Source of the DNA: an uncultured Chloroflexota bacterium
Lineage (GTDB): Bacteria > Chloroflexota > Dehalococcoidia > Lucifugimonadales > CAJWER01
Assembly (NCBI GenBank): GCA_913030785.1
Contig: CAJWER010000110.1
Span: 1-9,124, forward strand
Length of the DNA: 9,124 nucleotides
Reading direction: 5' to 3'
The translations under genes were made by a program, and so were the position numbers. How positions within the stretch are numbered: position 1 is the stretch's first letter; each line of letters starts with the position of its first letter. Below, piece after piece: positions 4,894 to 9,124 of the stretch. A model generated the notes under the pieces. The model made no database searches and had not been told where the DNA came from. It saw nothing but the letters and a program-made list of their open reading frames with translations.

Positions 4894-5876
4894 TGGAATA
4901 CACCGCTAAACTATTCGATGGGTTGGAGGCGGCCAAGGCCGAGTGGACCCGACTGCTCGGTCTGAGCGCGGCCAACACCGTTTTCCTAACTCCGGAGTGG
5001 CAGCGCATCTGGTGGGGCCATTTCGGAGGCAGCTACAGGCTGCTCATCCTGTTCTTGCACGACACCGACGGCCCCCTGGGGCTCGCACCTCTCGCCGTTC
5101 AGGATGGAACGGTCAGCTTCCTGGGTCGCACAGACCTGTTCGATTACCACGATTTTATCGTCGTGGAGGGGCGCGAGCGCCCGTTCTACGAGGCGCTGAT
5201 CGACTACGTTGAGCGTGACGCTGATTGGCGCGTACTCGAGATGGAGTCGCTTCGTGCGAGATCGCCTGCCCTAGAGCTGTTGCCAGCCTTGGCCGAGGCC
5301 AGGGGATTTTCGGTCGAATTTGTGCGGGAAGACGTGGCCCCAGTGCTGGCCCTGCCTGACACCTGGGACGACTACCTGGCCAGCCTCCCGAAGAAGGCGC
5401 GCCATGAGCTTCGCCGCAAAGGTCGGAAGCTCGACGCCGCGGGCGACGTCTCCCACACCATGTGTTCAGACCCTCAGTGCGTTCGGGACTGTCTTCCGGA
5501 TTTCTTTCGACTCCACCGGGAGTCCGGACCGGACAAGGCCGAGTTCATGACTCCTGCAAGGGAGCGCTTCTTTACCGAGATGGCGATGGAATTCGCGTTA
5601 AAAGACCAGTTGAGGTTGGCCCTTTTGGAGCTAGACGGCAAACGCGTCGCGGCTTGCATCAGTTTCGACTATCTGGACTCCTACTTGCTGTATAATAGTG
5701 GGTATGATCCGGACTTCTCCTATCTCAGCGTTGGAATCTTGAACAAGGCGTTTGCGATCAGGGAGGCCATAGGCGCAGGCAAACGCTATTTCGATTTCCT
5801 AAGGGGGCCGGAGCGCTACAAGTACGACCTTGGAGCGGTGGATCGAACGATCTATCGGTTGGTCGTCCGACGGTAG
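4893..5876 (+). CDS. GNAT-like acyltransferase of the CelD/BcsL (Acetyltransf_6, FemAB-related) type
   Basis: A 327-residue protein with the double-GNAT layout of the CelD/BcsL family. The N-terminal half (about 1-150) has the family-typical FLTPEWQRIWWGHFG (31-45), GRTDLFDYHDFIV (78-90) and WRVLEMESL (112-120). The C-terminal half (about 155-325) has PKKARHELRRKGRKL (167-181), ALLELDGKRVAACISF (243-258), and the end motif YFDFLRGPERYKYDLGA (299-315). Such proteins are thought to transfer acyl or aminoacyl groups, often in exopolysaccharide or envelope contexts; the substrate here is unknown. No signal peptide or membrane helix is seen, so it is cytoplasmic. The GTG start at 4893 overlaps the folE stop by one base, which implies translational coupling although no shared pathway is obvious. 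A small hairpin follows the stop. Confidence 0.8.
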   Translation: MEYTAKLFDGLEAAKAEWTRLLGLSAANTVFLTPEWQRIWWGHFGGSYRLLILFLHDTDGPLGLAPLAVQDGTVSFLGRTDLFDYHDFIVVEGRERPFYEALIDYVERDADWRVLEMESLRARSPALELLPALAEARGFSVEFVREDVAPVLALPDTWDDYLASLPKKARHELRRKGRKLDAAGDVSHTMCSDPQCVRDCLPDFFRLHRESGPDKAEFMTPARERFFTEMAMEFALKDQLRLALLELDGKRVAACISFDYLDSYLLYNSGYDPDFSYLSVGILNKAFAIREAIGAGKRYFDFLRGPERYKYDLGAVDRTIYRLVVRR

Positions 5877-5897
5877 CGGCTTTTTCACCGCGCCTAG

Positions 5898-5914
5898 TCT
5901 TCCGATTTGGAAGA
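5898..5914 (+). terminator. possible weak terminator hairpin after the folE/acyltransferase unit
   Basis: TCTTCC (5898-5903) pairs perfectly with GGAAGA (5909-5914) over a GATTT loop, 22 bases after the acyltransferase stop. The sequence after it (GCTTTG) has only a three-base T-run and the stem is just 6 bp, so efficiency is doubtful. The remaining 5915-6043 shows no gene and no promoter I can defend. Confidence 0.25.
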
Positions 5915-6043
5915 GCTTTGCGAGGTCGAGAGTGGCCCCGTCCCAACCTCTAGCACGGTCGACTGCATCATAGGGCTGGTGGGGCCGTTGGGAGCGCTTG
6001 CCGTTCAATCACTGACTCAAACATGACATCATCGGAGCGTGGA

Positions 6044-7270
6044 ATGCACAGAGTGGCAATGTTGAGTATGCACGGATGTCCCGTGGCGCGACTTGGCGAA
6101 AGGGACACTGGCGGAATGAACGTGTATTTGTTGATGGTTGCCAGGGAGTTGGGTGAACGAGGGCATCTGGTAGACGTGTACACCCGTGTACACGACGCCA
6201 GGGACGCTCAGTTGATGGACCTGGGGCGCAACGCCAGAGTTGTTCACCTGGAGGCCGGTCCTTATCAAGAGACTAAGGCGAGCTTGCAGCAGTACATCCC
6301 CCAGTTCTTGGAAAGCTTGAAGGAGTTCCAGGAATCCGAGGGAATCACCTACGATCAGATTCACTCCCATTACTGGCTTTCGGGGCTGGCCGGAATGGAG
6401 CTTAGCCGTAGGCTGGGGATTCCCCACACCACGACATTCCACACCTTGGCCCGATCGAAAATGGAGGCGAGGCCTGCGGAAGCCGAACCCGCCAATAGGC
6501 TCTCGGCGGAGACACTGGTGGCCCAATCCGTAGACTCCATAGTCGTCTCCACCGAGCAGGAGAAGGATGACTTGGGCCGCCTGTACGACGTGGTTGCCGA
6601 GCGTGTCGATGTGGTTCCCGCCGGGGTAGACCTGGACCTGTTCCAGCCCATTGACCAGTCAAAGGCTCGTCAGGAACTGGGCCTTACCGAATCGAAGGTC
6701 ATTCTGTCGGTCGGACGGGTCGAGCCTCTAAAGGGGGTCGATATCCTGATAACGGCTGTCTCAAAGCTCGATGATATCTCCGACACGCGTCTGCTTATCG
6801 TTGGTGGTGAGCCGGGTAGCGACCCGGAGCTTCAGAAGCTTGTGGAGTTGGCGGCGACCCTGGGCGTGGCTGACTCCGTGACATTCACCGGAGCCGTTGA
6901 GCAGACCGAACTGCCTAAATACTATAGCGCTGCTGATGTATTTGTTATGCCGTCCTATTACGAGAGCTTCGGGCTCGCGGCCCTTGAGGCAATGGCCTGC
7001 GGCACCCCCATCGTCACCTCCAGTGCGGCTGGTGGACCGAAGTCTTTCGTTGATGAAGGCGAGACCGGATATCTGATACCATGGCCTTCTCCTGAGTCCT
7101 ATGCCGAGCGTCTGGATCAGCTCCTGGGAGACACAGCTACGAGGCAGCGCGTCGGACGAGCGGCCCGGGCCAAGGCGCTAACGATGGGTTGGGACACGGT
7201 AGCTTCAGGTCTCTCGCGTCACTATGACCGTGCGGCCGCGGATGCATGGGTGAATGTAGCCGGAGGGTGA
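6044..7270 (+). CDS. GT4-family glycosyltransferase (MshA / sucrose-phosphate-synthase-like)
   Basis: Retaining GT-B glycosyltransferase of 408 residues, transferring a sugar from a nucleotide donor; acceptor unknown. I chose ATG 6044 because GGAG (6034-6037) sits six bases upstream and the protein then starts MHRVAMLSMHG, right at the first GT-B strand; ATG 6023 would add seven residues without a ribosome binding site. The N-domain has GGMNVYLLMVARELGERGH (23-41) and HSHYWLSGLAG (107-117). The C-domain has SVGRVEPLKGVD (222-233) with the donor-phosphate R225 and K230, and the E-x7-E motif ESFGLAALE (307-315), followed by GTPIV and GETGYLIP. The N-terminal motifs resemble MshA, which makes the mycothiol precursor in actinobacteria, but one gene does not show that pathway. 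Four bases separate it from the DUF502 gene, whose ribosome binding site lies in its last codons. Confidence 0.9.
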   Translation: MHRVAMLSMHGCPVARLGERDTGGMNVYLLMVARELGERGHLVDVYTRVHDARDAQLMDLGRNARVVHLEAGPYQETKASLQQYIPQFLESLKEFQESEGITYDQIHSHYWLSGLAGMELSRRLGIPHTTTFHTLARSKMEARPAEAEPANRLSAETLVAQSVDSIVVSTEQEKDDLGRLYDVVAERVDVVPAGVDLDLFQPIDQSKARQELGLTESKVILSVGRVEPLKGVDILITAVSKLDDISDTRLLIVGGEPGSDPELQKLVELAATLGVADSVTFTGAVEQTELPKYYSAADVFVMPSYYESFGLAALEAMACGTPIVTSSAAGGPKSFVDEGETGYLIPWPSPESYAERLDQLLGDTATRQRVGRAARAKALTMGWDTVASGLSRHYDRAAADAWVNVAGG

Positions 7271-7274
7271 TACG

Positions 7275-7985
7275 GTGGATGCCTCAAGGGGCTTATTTGA
7301 CGATTCGAAGGACGGCGCAACGCCGGGAAAGGGCCTGTCTCTATTAGCGCGTTTGCAGCGCCATGTTGGTCGCCGTATCGTGTCCGGCTTCTTGATTCTT
7401 GTCCCCCTGGTAATAACCTTCCTGATACTGCGTTTCGTCTATGTGTACGTGGAGGGTTTCTTCAGTCCTATCGTCGATGAGTTCGCCTGGACTTTTCCAG
7501 GGATCGGCGTTGTCATCACCCTCCTACTGCTCTACATCACTGGCGCATTTCTAGCTGGGAAGCGAGTGCGGGCCTGGGAAGACTCCATGCTTAGCAGAGT
7601 CCCCATCGTCGGCAGTATATACAGCGTCTCGCGGCAGTCCATCGACGCTCTTTCATCCAAGCACTTCAGCCGCGTGGTCTTCCTCGATTGGCCCCGGCCC
7701 GGGGTCCGAGCTATGGGCTTTGTAACCGGACATTTGCACTCGGGCATCGAGGGAAGCGGCGCGATGGTGGTGGTCTACATCCCAACCGTGCCGAACCCTA
7801 CCTCCGGGATGCTGGCATGGGTCTCTGAGGACGATGTCATAAACACGGATATCACCGTTGAGGATGCGATGAAGGTTGTTTTCTCGGGTGGGATCGTGCT
7901 CCCGCCGTTTGAAGCTCCCGCCAGCATATCTGCTGCCATCCCCCTGGAGGGCGAGACGATGTCAAAAGGGCCTCAGCCCTCCTAA
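7275..7985 (+). CDS. DUF502 family membrane protein
   Basis: A 236-residue protein of the uncharacterised DUF502 family. Two membrane helices are evident at about residues 36-56 (SGFLILVPLVITFLILRFVYV) and 76-94 (GIGVVITLLLLYITGAFLA). They are followed by the family motif RVPIVGSIYSVSRQ (108-121) and a soluble domain with MGFVTG and VYIPTVPNPTSG (167-178), then VFSGGI near the end. The basic stretch before helix 1 (RRI, near 33) suggests a cytoplasmic N-terminus. The start is GTG 7275 with GGAGG (7262-7266) eight bases upstream, inside the 3' end of the glycosyltransferase gene, so the two are almost surely cotranscribed and coupled. No catalytic residues are recognisable. Its 3' end overlaps a set of inverted repeats (7940-8006). 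Confidence 0.88.
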   Translation: MDASRGLFDDSKDGATPGKGLSLLARLQRHVGRRIVSGFLILVPLVITFLILRFVYVYVEGFFSPIVDEFAWTFPGIGVVITLLLLYITGAFLAGKRVRAWEDSMLSRVPIVGSIYSVSRQSIDALSSKHFSRVVFLDWPRPGVRAMGFVTGHLHSGIEGSGAMVVVYIPTVPNPTSGMLAWVSEDDVINTDITVEDAMKVVFSGGIVLPPFEAPASISAAIPLEGETMSKGPQPS

Positions 7986-8006
7986 TCGGCGCAGCTTTCC
8001 AGGGGG
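7940..8006 (+). repeat. inverted repeats across the DUF502 stop codon
   Basis: CCCCCTGGA (7940-7948) and TCCAGGGGG (7998-8006) are perfect 9-bp complements flanking the last codons and stop of the DUF502 gene. Within them GGAGGGC (7946-7952) can pair with GCCCTCC (7976-7982), and AGGGC (7967-7971) with GCCCT (7976-7980), so alternative folds compete. No T-run follows. They may insulate the promoter of the next gene from upstream transcription. Confidence 0.4.
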
Positions 8007-8033
8007 GAGTCGTGCGGTCCCTATCCCGTGTCG

Positions 8034-8063
8034 TTGACATCGATGCATGACTCGCGTTATACC
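8034..8063 (+). promoter_or_regulatory. promoter for the PHP phosphatase gene
   Basis: A perfect -35 TTGACA (8034-8039) and a -10-like TATACC (8058-8063) are spaced by 18 bases. Initiation would fall near 8069-8071, about 10 bases before ATG 8079, giving a very short leader. This placement argues against the longer frame that begins at GTG 8028. Confidence 0.5.
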
Positions 8064-8078
8064 CTGATGTACCTGCAC

Positions 8079-8858
8079 ATGTACGATCTTCACTGTCACA
8101 TACTGCCTGGCCTCGACGACGGGCCAAAAGTCATAGATGACACCATGGCGATGGCGCGAGTCGCTGCTCAACAGGGGACTCGTGTCATGGTATGTACCCC
8201 TCATCGCAAGGATGTGGGCGAAAATTCGTCCGTGGACCATGTCAGGGATCTGGTTGTGGGAATCAACCGCGACCTGGAGGGAGAGGGCGTCGCGCTGGAG
8301 TTCCTGGTGGGCATGGAGAACCACCTGGACCTCGACCTGCCCGCAGACCTCGCCGCCGGTAAGGCTCTGCCTCTCAATGGCACGCGATACTGTCTCGTTG
8401 AACTCCCTTTTTTCGGACGCCCAAACTACCTTGAGGACGTCCTATTTCAGATTCAGCTCCAGGGAATTACACCTGTGCTGGCCCATCCGGAGAGGATTGA
8501 GGCCGTGCAGAACGATGTCGGTCTGCTAGCGGGGTTTGTCGAAAGAGGTATGCTCAGTCAGGTCACAGCAGGAAGCGTCGTCGGGCACTTTGGCAAGAAG
8601 GTGCGTTCGATCACCCACAGCCTGCTACGACAGCAATTGGTGCATATCCTGGCTTCCGACACCCACTTTCCCGCGGGGCCGCGATCTCCGGAGCTCCGAG
8701 AAGGGGTCGAGGCGGCTGCGAGCATCGTTGGAGAGGTGGAGGCGGAGGCGATGGTGGTGGATACCCCGAGGCGGATAGTGGAGGACCTGCCGGTCGAGGT
8801 AGAGCCGCCACGACATGAAGAAAGAGGGGGGCGACGCTGGTTTTTCTTTGGACGCTAA
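8079..8858 (+). CDS. CpsB/CapC-type tyrosine-protein phosphatase (PHP domain)
   Basis: Metal-dependent PHP-domain phosphatase of 259 residues. Family members dephosphorylate the bacterial tyrosine kinase controlling capsule or exopolysaccharide synthesis. Metal-binding motifs in order: DLHCHILPGLDDG (3-15) with H5 and H7, TPHR with H42, GMENHLD with E80, LAHPER with H136, and ASDTH (192-196) with D194 and H196. The family more often has ASDAH at the last site. I start it at ATG 8079, where the frame begins MYDLHCH as in homologues that begin MIDxHCH. The frame is open further upstream to GTG 8028, but that region contains the promoter. No ribosome binding site is visible before 8079, so it may be read from a near-leaderless mRNA. 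The C-terminus ends in RRWFFFGR. No cognate tyrosine kinase is seen in the window. It follows the DUF502 gene by 93 bp. Confidence 0.88.
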   Translation: MYDLHCHILPGLDDGPKVIDDTMAMARVAAQQGTRVMVCTPHRKDVGENSSVDHVRDLVVGINRDLEGEGVALEFLVGMENHLDLDLPADLAAGKALPLNGTRYCLVELPFFGRPNYLEDVLFQIQLQGITPVLAHPERIEAVQNDVGLLAGFVERGMLSQVTAGSVVGHFGKKVRSITHSLLRQQLVHILASDTHFPAGPRSPELREGVEAAASIVGEVEAEAMVVDTPRRIVEDLPVEVEPPRHEERGGRRWFFFGR

Positions 8859-9124
8859 TTGGCCCGGCGGTCCTATTCAGGCGGAGGCCCTTTGACAGGC
8901 TCAGTGCGAACGGGCCTTGGCGCTGCTCTACCAACGGCCCTCCGCAGAGATCGTCAGGCGTCCGACCGATTATTACTGAGTAGGGTCCATTTCCCGTTGG
9001 CGCTCCTCTAGCCCCGCCCAACCCGGCGTGCGCAGTACCTAGAAGGCCCAGCCTTTCACCTTTGTGGGTGTGACCGTTATTAGTGTGAAGGTTGATTCGC
9101 GGTAGGTTCGCTCGGCGTATCGCT
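8859..9124. other. gene-free tail of the window with small repeats
   Basis: I see no supported gene or RNA gene in these 266 bases. Besides the dispersed repeat, TTGGCGCTGCTCTA (8917-8930) recurs as TTGGCGCTCCTCTA (8997-9010), one mismatch in 14, 80 bases apart. CCAACGG (8931-8937) and CCGTTGG (8994-9000) form a 7-bp inverted repeat enclosing the segment between them. No T-run terminator, ribosome binding site or tRNA-like T-arm is apparent. Confidence 0.5.
8888..8913 (+). repeat. 26-bp dispersed repeat, copy 2
   Basis: CCCTTTGACAGG followed by CTCAGTGCGAACGG, matching copy 1 (2449-2474) at 23 of 26 positions in the same orientation. AGGCCC (8885-8890) and GGGCCT (8912-8917) flank it as a 6-bp inverted repeat. 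It lies 29 bp after the PHP phosphatase stop. In reverse it translates to the FALSLSKG string I recall from spurious ORFs of related genomes. Confidence 0.7.

Noticed and set aside
6044..7270. Naming the glycosyltransferase mshA
   Set aside because: N-terminal motifs are MshA-like but also shared by other GT4 enzymes, and no mycothiol pathway gene is visible.
8611..9021. 136-codon minus-strand frame containing FALSLSKG
   Set aside because: The peptide is a chance translation of the dispersed repeat and the rest is antisense to the PHP phosphatase.
8931..9124. tRNA or other known RNA gene in the tail of the window
   Set aside because: No T-arm consensus, no acceptor-stem pairing and no CCA context found on reading both strands.

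Overview
The window looks like a GC-rich bacterial chromosome, most likely an uncultured Chloroflexota (Dehalococcoidia/SAR202-like) member. The main hint is two copies of a 26-bp dispersed repeat whose chance translations (CPSTSSGRT, FALSLSKG) I recall from such genomes. An unusually long serine hydroxymethyltransferase and a DUF502 + glycosyltransferase + PHP-phosphatase cluster fit but do not prove this. I see no phage, insertion sequence, CRISPR array, rRNA or tRNA.

Layout. (1) Positions 1-225, minus strand: the first 75 codons of an ammonium transporter cut by the window edge. Upstream of it is a strict 11-bp-periodic array of GTNAC/GAAAC-type boxes resembling the actinobacterial nitrogen regulator GlnR (283-342). 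(2) Positions 489-1121: a DsbA/FrnE-like thioredoxin-fold gene whose frame is interrupted by one in-frame TGA exactly at the active-site cysteine. A strong ribosome binding site precedes the true ATG, and a hairpin with a GU-starting apical loop follows the TGA, so the gene is best read as a selenoprotein. RNase III follows 48 bp later and ends in a 4-bp tail-to-tail overlap with a GNAT acetyltransferase. (3) Positions 2402-2561: a structured intergenic region with the first dispersed repeat and two hairpins, between glyA and the GNAT gene. (4) glyA (minus) and folE (plus) diverge from a 250-bp region in which a good promoter can be drawn for each. The folE leader holds two mutually exclusive hairpins. 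A CelD/BcsL-type acyltransferase-like gene overlaps folE by 1 bp. (5) Positions 6044-8858: a GT4 glycosyltransferase, a two-TM DUF502 protein and a CpsB/CapC-type PHP phosphatase, suggesting envelope or polysaccharide work. (6) Positions 8859-9124: no gene; a second repeat copy and further small repeats.

The genes form several short transcription units rather than one pathway. Common threads are one-carbon/folate metabolism (glyA, folE) and the cell envelope (GT4, DUF502, PHP phosphatase). The best candidates for new biology are the UGA-containing redox protein, the GlnR-like operator in front of the ammonium transporter, and the switch-like folE leader.
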